Position numbers and translations under genes: made by a program. The notes beneath the pieces were generated by a model. That model saw only the letters and a list, made by a program, of their open reading frames with translations, was not told the DNA's origin and ran no database searches. A stretch of DNA of 64,000 nucleotides from Burkholderia sp. PAMC 26561 (lineage in GTDB: Bacteria > Pseudomonadota > Gammaproteobacteria > Burkholderiales > Burkholderiaceae), in the NCBI RefSeq assembly GCF_001557535.2, contig NZ_CP014306.1, forward strand, positions 1,736,001 through 1,800,000, read 5' to 3'. Positions 47,516-55,303 of this stretch are shown in pieces. The stretch's first letter is position 1. Each line of letters starts with the position of its first letter.

Positions 47516-48742
47516 TCAGCCATACAGCAGATGCTCCACGAGCTGGATCCAGTGCACGACAGGTGTCGATGTGCCGCTTTGCAAATGCGCGATACACCCC
47601 ACATTCGCGGACACGATCATCTGCGGTTCCAGCTTCTCGAGCTTGTCGATTTTCTGATCGCGCAACGTGTACGAGAGTTTCGGCTGCAGCACCGAGTAGG
47701 TCCCGGCCGAGCCGCAGCACAAGTGGTTATCGGCGGGAAGGTGAACTTCCATGCCGAGCACCGTCAGCAGGTTTTCAACGCGGCCTCGGATCTGCTGGCC
47801 GTGCTGCAGCGTGCACGGCGGGTGAAACGCGACGGTATGGACGGCGCGCCGCCTCACCATTGCGGTCAGTTCTTCTTCGTATTGCGGCAGGATTTCAGCG
47901 AGATCGCGCGTCATGTCCACGATCCGCGCGGCCTTCTCCGCGTAAGCCGGATCGTTGCGCAGCAAATGCGCGTACTCCTTGACCGTCGCGCCGCAACCGG
48001 ATGCATTCATCACGATCGCCTCGACGCCGCTTTCAACATAAGGCCACCACGCGTCGATGTTGTTGCGGATATCGTCGAGGGCGTCGTCGTTGTAGCCCAG
48101 ATGCAGGCGGATCGCGCCACAACAGCCTGCGTCCGGCGCGGTCAGCATCTGGATGCCCAGTGCATCGAAGACGCGCGCCGTTGCCGTGTTCACGTTGGGC
48201 ATCATGGCCGGCTGGACGCAACCGGCGAGCATCAGCATCTTGCGTTCGTGGATGTTGGTCGGCGCTGCGAGCGGCCGTTGGGCCACCGGAATCTTGGCGC
48301 GCAAGGTCTTTGGCAGGAGCGGCCGGAATTGCTGACCGAGTTTCATCGCGGGCGTGAACAGCTTGCTGTTCGGCAGGAAGTTTGCGAGCAACTTGCGCTG
48401 CACGCGCTGGCCGATTGGCCGCTCGACCTTCTCCTCCACGATCTTCCTGCCGATCTCCACCAGCCTTCCGTATTGCACACCCGACGGGCACGTGGTTTCG
48501 CAATTGCGGCACGTGAGGCAGCGGTCCAGATGCAGTTGCGTGCTGCGCGTGACGGGCGCGCCTTCCATCATCTGCTTCATCAGATAGATGCGGCCGCGCG
48601 GACCATCGAGTTCATCGCCGAGAATCTGGTAGGTCGGGCACGTCGCCGTGCAGAATCCGCAATGCACGCACTTGCGCAGGATGGCTTCGGCTTCGTCGCC
48701 GTCGGCCGTGTTGCGCATGAAATCGGCGAGGTTGGTTTGCAT
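47516..48742 (-). CDS. glcF: Glycolate oxidase iron-sulfur subunit
   Basis: GlcF passes electrons from the flavin subunits of glycolate dehydrogenase toward the quinone pool. The 408-residue protein has two [4Fe-4S] motifs, CVHCGFCTATCPT (Cys25, 28, 31, 35) and CLTCRNCETTCPS (Cys75, 78, 81, 85), and two CCG-type repeats in the C-terminal half (DAGCCGA and HLCCGSAGTY). It lies 17 nt after glcE, completing glcD-glcE-glcF. Confidence 0.95.
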   Translation of the reverse strand: MQTNLADFMRNTADGDEAEAILRKCVHCGFCTATCPTYQILGDELDGPRGRIYLMKQMMEGAPVTRSTQLHLDRCLTCRNCETTCPSGVQYGRLVEIGRKIVEEKVERPIGQRVQRKLLANFLPNSKLFTPAMKLGQQFRPLLPKTLRAKIPVAQRPLAAPTNIHERKMLMLAGCVQPAMMPNVNTATARVFDALGIQMLTAPDAGCCGAIRLHLGYNDDALDDIRNNIDAWWPYVESGVEAIVMNASGCGATVKEYAHLLRNDPAYAEKAARIVDMTRDLAEILPQYEEELTAMVRRRAVHTVAFHPPCTLQHGQQIRGRVENLLTVLGMEVHLPADNHLCCGSAGTYSVLQPKLSYTLRDQKIDKLEKLEPQMIVSANVGCIAHLQSGTSTPVVHWIQLVEHLLYG

Positions 48743-48759
48743 TGCGTGGGTCGGTCAGC

Positions 48760-49848
48760 TTAAAAGTCAGGGTAGAGACGGCCGCGATTGAAGATGCGCG
48801 CGGGATCGAAGGCAGATTTCAGGCCACGATGGATTTTCATCATCGGCGCGGGCAGGGGGGTGAAGACGCCGGCATTGCGGTCGTACGATGAACCCGAGCG
48901 GAAGATGGTCGCGTGTCCGCCGGCCTGCTTCGCGCTGATGCGCACGGTCTGCGCGTCGGCGTCGGTGATCCACCAGCGTTGCGCGCCGCCCCATTCCATC
49001 AGGTGCGGACCCGGGAGATGCATAGGCTCGGCAATCGATGGCAACGACAACCGCCACAGCGCCGATTTCGGCGGCAGCACGGCAAAAAACGGATCGGACT
49101 GTTCGCGCAGGCCGCACCAGAAACGATCGGCTTCTACTGCGTCGACCACTTCGCCCCCGAGCGCCGTGCGCGCCGATTTCACAGCGGCTTCCGCGCCGCC
49201 GAGCCGCAACGCGAGCGTGTGGTCGCGCCACGCGCTGCCGGTGATCGGCAACGGATGGCCGCCCCATTCGTTGAGCTTGCGCACGGCGTCGGTATCGTTC
49301 ATCTCGAACTTGAGCGTGATTTCGGCGACCGGTTTCGGCAACACTTTCACCGATACCTGCAGAATCATCCCGAGCGTTCCAAGCGATCCGGCGAGCAGGC
49401 GCGAGACATCGTAACCCGCAACGTTCTTCACCACCTGGCCGCCGAAATGCAGCACGTGGCCCTGGCCGTTCATCACCACGGCGCCCAATACGAAATCGCG
49501 CGGCGCCCCGGCCGCGGCGCGCCGCGGGCCGGCGAGTCCTGCAGCAATGCAGCCGCCGATGGTTGCATCGTGGCCAAAGTGCGGCGGCTCGAACGGCAGC
49601 ATCTGGTTGCATTCGTCGAGGCGCGCTTCGATCTCGCGCAGTGGTGTGCCGGCCTTCGCGGTGATCACGAGTTCGGCCGGGTCATGTTCGATGATTCCGC
49701 TGTGCGCGCGTGTATCGATGATTTCGCCTTGCAACGTCTGGCCGTACCAGTCCTTCGTACCGCCGCCGCGAATCCGCAAGGGCGCGTTGCTCGCTGTCGC
49801 GGCGCGCACGCGCTCGGACCAGCTCGCGACAATGTCTTCCTCGTTCAT
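48760..49848 (-). CDS. glcE: Glycolate oxidase FAD-binding subunit GlcE
   Basis: GlcE is a shortened relative of GlcD. The 362-residue protein has the N-terminal FAD_binding_4 region (NAPLRIRGGGTKDWYG, GTPLREIEARLDE, GCIAAGLAGPRR, VKNVAGYDVSRLLAGSLGTLG). It then has a C-terminal part lacking the full FAD-oxidase domain, as is usual for this subunit. It is separated from glcD by 178 nt containing a strong stem-loop, so some expression may be independent of glcD. Confidence 0.93.
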   Translation of the reverse strand: MNEEDIVASWSERVRAATASNAPLRIRGGGTKDWYGQTLQGEIIDTRAHSGIIEHDPAELVITAKAGTPLREIEARLDECNQMLPFEPPHFGHDATIGGCIAAGLAGPRRAAAGAPRDFVLGAVVMNGQGHVLHFGGQVVKNVAGYDVSRLLAGSLGTLGMILQVSVKVLPKPVAEITLKFEMNDTDAVRKLNEWGGHPLPITGSAWRDHTLALRLGGAEAAVKSARTALGGEVVDAVEADRFWCGLREQSDPFFAVLPPKSALWRLSLPSIAEPMHLPGPHLMEWGGAQRWWITDADAQTVRISAKQAGGHATIFRSGSSYDRNAGVFTPLPAPMMKIHRGLKSAFDPARIFNRGRLYPDF

Positions 49849-49973
49849 GGTGTCCTGCGTGTTGATGCTGGCCGTCTGCTGGCCAAATGGCTAGTTTTTG
49901 ATGCTCCAGACCAGTGTATCGGCGCGTGCTGGTAAGGCCACTCGTATAAACGTGGATATGTTTCCTGCATCTG

Positions 49974-50001
49974 AACGGCCGCTGATGCCGAAGCGGCCGT
50001 T
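49974..50001. other. Stem-loop in the glcD-glcE gap
   Basis: AACGGCCGCT and AGCGGCCGTT form a perfect 10-bp stem with an eight-base loop, 25 nt after the glcD stop. No T run follows on either strand, so it is not a typical terminator. It could set relative levels of glcD and glcEF mRNA. Confidence 0.6.
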
Positions 50002-50026
50002 TAGTTGCCACGTCTGAACACGATGC

Positions 50027-51520
50027 CTAAAAGCGCGGAATTTCCGGATGCGGCAGCAAACCGCCGCGAATGTGCATCTTTCCGTACTCGGCGCAGCGCG
50101 CGCGCGTGGGAATGCCTTTGTCCGGATTGAGCAGGCCGGGGGGATCGAAGGCGCGCTTGATTGCGTGGAAAGTGTCACGTTCCTCCGGCGAGAACTGCAC
50201 GCACATGGAATTGATCTTTTCGATCCCCACGCCATGCTCGCCCGTCACCGTCCCGCCGAGTTCCACGCAGGCTTCCAGGATGTCCGAGCCGAACGCTTCA
50301 GCGCGATGCCATTCGTCGAGATCGTTGCCATTGAAGAGAATGAGCGGATGCATGTTGCCGTCGCCCGCATGGAACACGTTCATGCAGCGCAGCGCGTACT
50401 TGACTTCCATCTCTTCGATACGCGCAAGCAACGGCCCGATCTGGCGGCGCGGCACGGTGCCGTCCATGCAGTAATAATCCGGCGAGATCCGCCCGGCCGC
50501 CGGAAACGCGTTCTTGCGTCCCGACCAGAATTTCAGCCGTTCGGCTTCGGAGCGCGAAATCTGGATGCGGTTTGCGCCGAACTCGCGCAACACGGCCGTC
50601 ATGCGAACGATTTCTTCGGACACTTCGTCTTGCGTGCCATCGGATTCGCACAGCAGGATCGCCTTGGCTTCGAGGTCGTAACCGGCCTTCACGAATTCCT
50701 CGACGGCGCGCGTCGCGGGTTTGTCCATCATTTCGAGGCCGGCCGGAATGATCCCCGCTGCAATGATCGCCGCGACCGCGTTGCCGCCTTTCACCACGTC
50801 GTCGAAACTCGCCATGATGACTTGCGCCGTTTGCGGCTTCGGAATCAGCTTGACGGTGATTTCGGTGACGATTGCGAACATGCCTTCGCTGCCAATCAAC
50901 ACCGCAAGCAGATCGAGCCCGGGCGCGTCCAGCCCGAGCGAACCGAATTCGAGAATGTCGCCTTCCATCGATACAGCCCGCACCCGCATCACGTTGTGAC
51001 ACGTCAGGCCGTATTTGAGGCAATGAACGCCGCCGGAATTTTCACTGACGTTGCCGCCGATCGTGCACGCAATCTGCGATGAAGGATCGGGCGCGTAATA
51101 AAGCCCATACTGTGCGGCGGCTTCGGAAATGGCGAGATTGCGCACGCCAGGCTGGACGGTCGCGGTGCGCGCGTACGGATCGACTTCCATGATCTTGCGA
51201 AAGCGCGCAAGAGACACCACGATGCCATGCCGTATCGGCATTGCGCCGCCAGACAAGCCCGTACCGGCGCCCCGCGGGACGATGGGCACGTCGAGCCGCG
51301 CGCAAATCTGCACGACACGCTGAACCTGCGCCTCGGTTTCCGGCAATGCAACGGCAAGCGGCAAGCGTCTATACGCGGCGAGTCCGTCGCATTCGTACGC
51401 GGCGGTGTCTTCCTCGCGATACAACAGGCAATGCGTCGGCAGCACGGCCATCAATGCCTGGACCACTTCGCGCTGGCGTTGCGCGAGAATTTCCGGCGAA
51501 AGCTCGGCGGGTGCGTTCAT
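50027..51520 (-). CDS. glcD: Glycolate oxidase FAD-linked subunit GlcD
   Basis: GlcD is the catalytic flavoprotein that oxidises glycolate (and D-lactate) to the keto acid. The 497-residue protein has a PCMH-type FAD domain at about residues 50-230 (VPIVPRGAGTGLSGGAMP, IACTIGGNVSENSGGVHCLKYG, IGSEGMFAIVTEI) and a C-terminal FAD-oxidase domain with NVFHAGDGNMHPLI and the GEHGVGIEKI signature. GGGAGGAGAC gives a strong ribosome-binding site. It heads glcDEF and lies 130 nt after another FAD-linked oxidase. Confidence 0.95.
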   Translation of the reverse strand: MNAPAELSPEILAQRQREVVQALMAVLPTHCLLYREEDTAAYECDGLAAYRRLPLAVALPETEAQVQRVVQICARLDVPIVPRGAGTGLSGGAMPIRHGIVVSLARFRKIMEVDPYARTATVQPGVRNLAISEAAAQYGLYYAPDPSSQIACTIGGNVSENSGGVHCLKYGLTCHNVMRVRAVSMEGDILEFGSLGLDAPGLDLLAVLIGSEGMFAIVTEITVKLIPKPQTAQVIMASFDDVVKGGNAVAAIIAAGIIPAGLEMMDKPATRAVEEFVKAGYDLEAKAILLCESDGTQDEVSEEIVRMTAVLREFGANRIQISRSEAERLKFWSGRKNAFPAAGRISPDYYCMDGTVPRRQIGPLLARIEEMEVKYALRCMNVFHAGDGNMHPLILFNGNDLDEWHRAEAFGSDILEACVELGGTVTGEHGVGIEKINSMCVQFSPEERDTFHAIKRAFDPPGLLNPDKGIPTRARCAEYGKMHIRGGLLPHPEIPRF

Positions 51521-51650
51521 GTCTCCTCCCGGCGGTTTGTGCGCTGGAGCATTTCCAACAGCAGATCGCCTGATCTTGCACCTGGGCGTCCCCGCCGTCG
51601 ATTGGGCTAATTACGGGGACGGAGCGCGTTTTCCCTGAGACGCTGAGTTA

Positions 51651-53066
51651 TCAGGCGTCGTACGTAAAGATCTTGCCTGGATTCATCAGGTTGTTCGGGT
51701 CGAGCGCGTGTTTGATCGAGCGCATCACACTGATTGCGTCTTCGCCATGTTCTTCGATCATGAACTGCATCTTGTGCAGGCCGACGCCATGCTCGCCGGT
51801 ACACGTTCCGCCCATGCGCAGCGCGCGCTGCACGATCCGGTGATTGATGCGTTCGGCTTCTTCGAGCTCTTCCGGCTTCGCGGGATCAAGCAGCATGGCG
51901 ACGTGGAAATTACCATCGCCGACGTGGCCAACTATCGGGCAAGGCAGCGTGCTCGCCTTCAGATCCTGTTCCGTCTCCATCACGCATTCGGCCAGGCGCG
52001 AGATCGGCACGCATACATCCGTGGTCACTGCGCGGCAACCGGGTTTCAATTGCAGCATCGCGAAATAGGCGTTGTGGCGCGCGTTCCACAGGCGGCTGCG
52101 ATCTTCCGGGCGCGTCGCCCACTCGAAATCCGTGCCGTGATTTTCGGCAATGATCGCCTGCACCGTTTCCGCTTGCTCCTTCACGCTGCTTTCCGTGCCA
52201 TGGAATTCAAAGAAGAGCATTGGCGATTCGCGGAAAGTCATGTTCGAGTGGCGGTTGATCGAACGCACGGCGAGCGAATCCAGGAATTCGACGCGGGCGA
52301 CCGGCACGCCCATCTGAATCGTTTCGATGGTCGCGCGCACGGCGTCGCCCATCGACGGAAATGCGCATACCGCCGCCGATACCGCTTCCGGCTGCGGATA
52401 AAGCCGCACGGTGATCTCGACGATCACGCCAAGCGTGCCTTCCGAGCCGACGAACAAGCGCGTCAAGTCATATCCCGCCGATGATTTGCGCGCACGCGTG
52501 CCGGTCTTGATGACGCGGCCGTCGGCGAGTACGACGGTCAGGCCGAGCACGTTCTCGCGCATGGTCCCGTAACGCACGGCATTCGTGCCCGAGGCGCGCG
52601 TGGCGGACATCCCGCCAATGCTTGCGTCTGCGCCCGGGTCGATCGGGAAGAACAGGCCCGTGTCCTTCAATGCTTCGTTCAACTGTTTGCGCGAAATCCC
52701 GGGCTGGACCGTGACGGTCAGGTCTTCGGCGTCTATCGACAAGACGCGGTTCAGGCCGGACATGTCGATGGACACGCCACCCTGCACTGCCAGCAAATGA
52801 CCTTCGAGCGACGAACCATTGCCGTACGGAATCACCGGCACGTTGTGTTCGGCGCACAGCTTCACTACCGTCTGGACTTCTTCCGTGCTCGTCACGAACA
52901 CGACGGCATCGGGCAATTGCGGGTCGAACGGGGATTCGTCGCGTCCATGGTGCTCGCGCACGGCGGCCGTGGTCGAAATGCGATCACCAAAAGCGGTTTT
53001 CAGCGCATCGAGCAGGGTGGCAGGAAAGGTGCGGCGAACGGCGATTGGAGGGACGGGATGATTCAC
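51651..53066 (-). CDS. FAD-binding oxidase, D-lactate dehydrogenase type
   Basis: The 471-residue protein is a paralogue of GlcD in the FAD-binding/FAD-oxidase family. It has VPVIPYGNGSSLEGHL, DASIGGMSATRASGTNAVRYG, FVGSEGTLGVIVEI, HVGDGNFHVAML and TGEHGVGLHKMQFM. It most resembles cytochrome-type D-lactate dehydrogenases (Dld/LDHD), but glycolate or another 2-hydroxy acid is possible. A GTG at 53066 six bases after GGAGA is the preferred start; a TTG at 53120 would add 18 residues. Its position just upstream of glcDEF suggests a shared role in 2-hydroxy acid oxidation. Confidence 0.85.
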   Translation of the reverse strand: MNHPVPPIAVRRTFPATLLDALKTAFGDRISTTAAVREHHGRDESPFDPQLPDAVVFVTSTEEVQTVVKLCAEHNVPVIPYGNGSSLEGHLLAVQGGVSIDMSGLNRVLSIDAEDLTVTVQPGISRKQLNEALKDTGLFFPIDPGADASIGGMSATRASGTNAVRYGTMRENVLGLTVVLADGRVIKTGTRARKSSAGYDLTRLFVGSEGTLGVIVEITVRLYPQPEAVSAAVCAFPSMGDAVRATIETIQMGVPVARVEFLDSLAVRSINRHSNMTFRESPMLFFEFHGTESSVKEQAETVQAIIAENHGTDFEWATRPEDRSRLWNARHNAYFAMLQLKPGCRAVTTDVCVPISRLAECVMETEQDLKASTLPCPIVGHVGDGNFHVAMLLDPAKPEELEEAERINHRIVQRALRMGGTCTGEHGVGLHKMQFMIEEHGEDAISVMRSIKHALDPNNLMNPGKIFTYDA

Positions 53067-53197
53067 GGCATGTCTCCGGACATCGATGTGACGGACGTTG
53101 GGATGCACGAAATCCGGCAATGACGTGCGGGATTCGTGCGTTTTATGCGTCTATTTTACGCCGATACCCCGAGTCCAGCCGATGCCCGGTCGATGCC

Positions 53198-53203
53198 TAT
53201 AAT
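53198..53203 (+). promoter_or_regulatory. Perfect -10 box before the adenosyltransferase gene
   Basis: TATAAT lies 45 bp before the start codon. No good -35 hexamer is present at the right distance, so this is only a candidate promoter. Confidence 0.4.
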
Positions 53204-53247
53204 GAGCATGGACGCAGACTTTCGTTCGCGTCGACCTGGGAGACAAC

Positions 53248-53799
53248 ATGGGCAATCGCCTGAGCAAGATAGCGACACGCACCGGCGACGACGGCTCGAC
53301 CGGCCTCGGCGACGGCAGTCGCGTGCAGAAAGACGACGCGCGGATCGCGGCCATTGGAGACGTCGATGAACTGAATTCGCAGATTGGCGTGCTGTTGTGC
53401 GAAAAACTCCCCGACGATGTCCGCGCGGCGCTGGTCGCGATCCAGCACGATCTCTTCGACCTCGGCGGCGAGCTATGCATTCCCGGCCATTCGATGATCG
53501 AAGAGGCGCATCTTGCGCGTATCGATGATTGGATCAACGAGTACAACGCCAACCTGCCGCCGCTGAAGGAATTCATCCTGCCGGGTGGATCGCGGGCGGC
53601 AGCGCTTGCTCACGTTAGCCGGACGGTTTGCCGTCGCGCGGAACGCTCGATCGTCGCGCTTGGCCGTGTGGACAAGATCAACGCCGAGCCGCGAAAATAC
53701 GTGAACCGGCTTTCTGATTTGCTGTTTGTCCTGTCGCGCGTGCTGAACCGCGTAGATGGCGGGTCGGACGTGTTGTGGAATCACGAACGCAAGCTGTAA
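53248..53799 (+). CDS. Cob(I)alamin adenosyltransferase, PduO type
   Basis: PduO-type ATP:cob(I)alamin adenosyltransferases make adenosylcobalamin from ATP and reduced cobalamin. The 183-residue protein has the N-terminal ATP-binding motif TRTGDDGSTGLGDGSRVQKDD, GDVDELNSQIG, the Arg-rich RRAERSIVALG and the C-terminal NRLSDLLFVLSRVLN. GGGAGA gives a good ribosome-binding site. It stands alone between the oxidase and the convergent DAHP synthase gene, with no cobalamin biosynthesis gene nearby; it is probably a housekeeping repair or activation enzyme. Confidence 0.92.
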   Translation: MGNRLSKIATRTGDDGSTGLGDGSRVQKDDARIAAIGDVDELNSQIGVLLCEKLPDDVRAALVAIQHDLFDLGGELCIPGHSMIEEAHLARIDDWINEYNANLPPLKEFILPGGSRAAALAHVSRTVCRRAERSIVALGRVDKINAEPRKYVNRLSDLLFVLSRVLNRVDGGSDVLWNHERKL

Positions 53800-53800
53800 A

Positions 53801-53836
53801 GTAAAAGGCCGCGAATCCGTCTTCGCAGCCTTTTTA
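53801..53836. terminator. Intrinsic terminator between convergent genes
   Basis: AAAAGGC.GCGAA pairs with TTCGC.GCCTTTTT, with T-rich flanks on both strands. It can serve both the adenosyltransferase and the DAHP synthase gene. Confidence 0.75.
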
Positions 53837-53839
53837 TCT

Positions 53840-54913
53840 TCAGTTGCCGTTACCACGCGCCACACGACGCTGCTTCACGGCGGTGGCCAGCCCTTCCAGC
53901 ACGCCCAGACTGTCTTCCCAGCTAATGCATGCGTCGGTCACGCTTTGACCGTAGACCAGCTCGCAGCCTTCCTTCAGATCCTGACGCCCCGCGACCAGAT
54001 TCGATTCCACCATCACGCCGACGATCCGCTCGTCGCCACCGGCAATCTGCTTGCCGATATCGGCGCAAACCGGGATCTGGTTCTCGTGCTTCTTCGAGCT
54101 ATTGGCGTGGCTTGCATCGATCATCAAGCGTGCAGCCAACCCTGCCTTGCCGATGTCGCTGCACGCGGCGTCGACACTTTGCGCATCGTAGTTCGGCGCC
54201 TTGCCGCCGCGCAGGATGATGTGGCAATCCTCGTTGCCGGCCGTCGACACGATCGCCGAATGGCCGCCCTTCGTCACCGACAGGAAATGGTGCGGCTGCG
54301 ACGCGGCCTTGATCGCATCCACGGCAATCTTCACATTGCCGTCCGTCCCGTTCTTGAAGCCGACCGGGCACGACAATCCCGAAGCCAGTTCACGGTGCAC
54401 CTGAGATTCCGTCGTCCGCGCACCGATCGCGCCCCACGAAATCAGATCCGCGATGTACTGCGGGCTGATCATGTCGAGGTACTCGGTGCCGGCCGGCAGC
54501 CCTAGTTCGTTGATGTGCAGCAGCAATTCGCGGGCGGTGCGCAGACCGTCATTGATCTTGAAGCTGTTGTCCATAAACGGGTCGTTGATCAGGCCCTTCC
54601 AGCCCACCGTGGTACGTGGCTTTTCGAAGTACACCCGCATCACGATTTCCAGCTCGCCCGCGAAACGCTTGCGCTGCTCGACCAGACGGCCGGCGTATTC
54701 CATCGCTGCCTTGGTGTCGTGAATCGAGCACGGTCCGATGATCACGATCAGCCGGTCTTCCATGCCGTGCAGGATGCGATGCATCGACTGGCGCGAGTTG
54801 TAGATGAGGTTCGAAACCGGCTCGGCGCACGCGAACTCGCGGATCAGGTGAGCAGGGGGCGTCAGTTCTTTCAATTCGCGGATTCGGACATCGTCGGTGT
54901 TGTGCGGGGGCAT
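53840..54913 (-). CDS. aroG: 3-deoxy-7-phosphoheptulonate (DAHP) synthase, class I
   Basis: DAHP synthase condenses phosphoenolpyruvate and erythrose-4-phosphate, the first committed step toward chorismate and Phe, Tyr and Trp. The 357-residue protein is a class I-alpha enzyme: RLIVIIGPCSIHDTKAAMEYA, MRVYFEKPRTTVGWKGLINDP, GTEYLDMISPQYIADLISWGAIGARTTESQ, GFKNGTDGN and IDASHANSSKKHENQ are all present. Whether feedback is by Phe (AroG) or Tyr (AroF) cannot be told with certainty. CTGGAGAA precedes the ATG. A transcription attenuator with an aromatic leader peptide lies immediately upstream. Confidence 0.95.
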   Translation of the reverse strand: MPPHNTDDVRIRELKELTPPAHLIREFACAEPVSNLIYNSRQSMHRILHGMEDRLIVIIGPCSIHDTKAAMEYAGRLVEQRKRFAGELEIVMRVYFEKPRTTVGWKGLINDPFMDNSFKINDGLRTARELLLHINELGLPAGTEYLDMISPQYIADLISWGAIGARTTESQVHRELASGLSCPVGFKNGTDGNVKIAVDAIKAASQPHHFLSVTKGGHSAIVSTAGNEDCHIILRGGKAPNYDAQSVDAACSDIGKAGLAARLMIDASHANSSKKHENQIPVCADIGKQIAGGDERIVGVMVESNLVAGRQDLKEGCELVYGQSVTDACISWEDSLGVLEGLATAVKQRRVARGNGN

Positions 54914-54972
54914 GCTGGTTCTCCAGGAACTCGTTTTGGTGCTGTGTTCAATGTGATGAAAGAAAAAGGCAT

Positions 54973-55001
54973 AAAAAAACCGCCAGACTCGGCTGGCGGT
55001 T
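54973..55001 (-). terminator. Attenuator terminator of aroG
   Basis: On the minus strand AACCGCCAG pairs with CTGGCGGTT (loop CCGAGT) and is followed by seven T. The stem can be lengthened by A-U pairs. It lies 59 nt upstream of the aroG start and 31 nt after the leader-peptide stop, the normal position of an attenuator. Its 5' arm (54993-54999) can instead pair with a segment inside the leader ORF. Confidence 0.88.
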
Positions 55002-55032
55002 TTTCGGGAAACTTGGGTTCAGCACAAACGAC

Positions 55033-55098
55033 TCACCCCTCTCGATCCGCCAGCGGCTTGAGATGCCAAAAGAAATAAAAATAAAACTTGGCGGACAT
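55033..55098 (-). CDS. Aromatic leader peptide of the aroG attenuator
   Basis: A 21-codon frame (ATG at 55098, TGA ending at 55033) encodes a peptide with FYFYFFW at residues 5-11: four Phe, two Tyr and one Trp in seven consecutive codons. This is the hallmark of ribosome-mediated attenuation leaders such as pheL and trpL. Codons 2-4 contain segment 1 (TCCGCCA) and codons 15-18 contain segment 2 (GCTGGCGG). No strong ribosome-binding site is visible. The reading was done by hand and agrees with the strand and direction of aroG. Confidence 0.82.
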   Translation of the reverse strand: MSAKFYFYFFWHLKPLADREG

Positions 55099-55134
55099 GA
55101 GGTTTCGGTCTTTGGTAAAAATTGAACGTCTTGC

Positions 55135-55164
55135 TTTATAACCCCAAACCTGCGCGGGTGGCAA
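55135..55164 (-). promoter_or_regulatory. Probable promoter of the aroG leader
   Basis: On the minus strand TTGCCA (55159-55164) and TATAAA (55135-55140) are separated by 18 bp; each differs from consensus at one position. Transcription should begin near 55128, giving about 30 nt before the leader-peptide ATG. Confidence 0.62.
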
Positions 55165-55180
55165 GTTGCAAGGTATCAAA

Positions 55181-55197
55181 ATGCGGATAATCCGCAT
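55181..55197. promoter_or_regulatory. 17-bp perfect dyad upstream of the aroG promoter
   Basis: ATGCGGAT-A-ATCCGCAT is a perfect inverted repeat centred at 55189, about 61 bp upstream of the predicted aroG start point. It shares the outer pattern ATGCGG-N6-CGCAT with the dyad at 55233-55249. The cognate regulator is unknown; it is not a TyrR box. Confidence 0.6.
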
Positions 55198-55232
55198 GCA
55201 CATGCTATTTTTGCGTGAGACGTGAAGATTTC

Positions 55233-55249
55233 ATGCGGGTTTTACGCAT
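55233..55249. promoter_or_regulatory. Second ATGCGG-N6-CGCAT dyad
   Basis: ATGCGGGTTTTACGCAT repeats the outer pattern of the 55181-55197 dyad, with 5-bp arms. The two centres are 52 bp apart, close to five helical turns, as expected for two dimers on the same DNA face. Confidence 0.45.
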
Positions 55250-55303
55250 GCTGCGCTTGCTTTCGACAAGCGGCGCGGCATGCGGAAGAGTGGAAGAGTC
55301 AGG

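Larger units (their letters stand above)
54973..55098 (-). promoter_or_regulatory. Four-segment ribosome-mediated attenuator
   Basis: Four segments pair alternately. Segment 1 (55089-55095, TCCGCCA on minus) pairs with segment 2 (55046-55053, GCTGGCGGA region) over 7 bp. Segment 2 pairs with segment 3 (54992-54999, CCGCCAGC) over 8 bp, forming an antiterminator. Segment 3 pairs with segment 4 (54980-54986) as the terminator. Stalling at the Phe/Tyr/Trp codons would mask segment 1 and favour 2:3, allowing aroG transcription; completing the peptide would mask segment 2 and favour termination. Confidence 0.8.
54914..55303 (-). other. aroG control region (attenuator plus upstream dyads)
   Basis: The 390 bases between tldD and aroG contain, reading on the minus strand, two 17-bp dyads, a sigma-70-like promoter, a 21-codon aromatic leader peptide, an intrinsic terminator and the aroG ribosome-binding site. 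Each is listed separately. tldD ends at 55304 on the same strand with no clear terminator, so some readthrough from tldD is possible. Confidence 0.75.
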
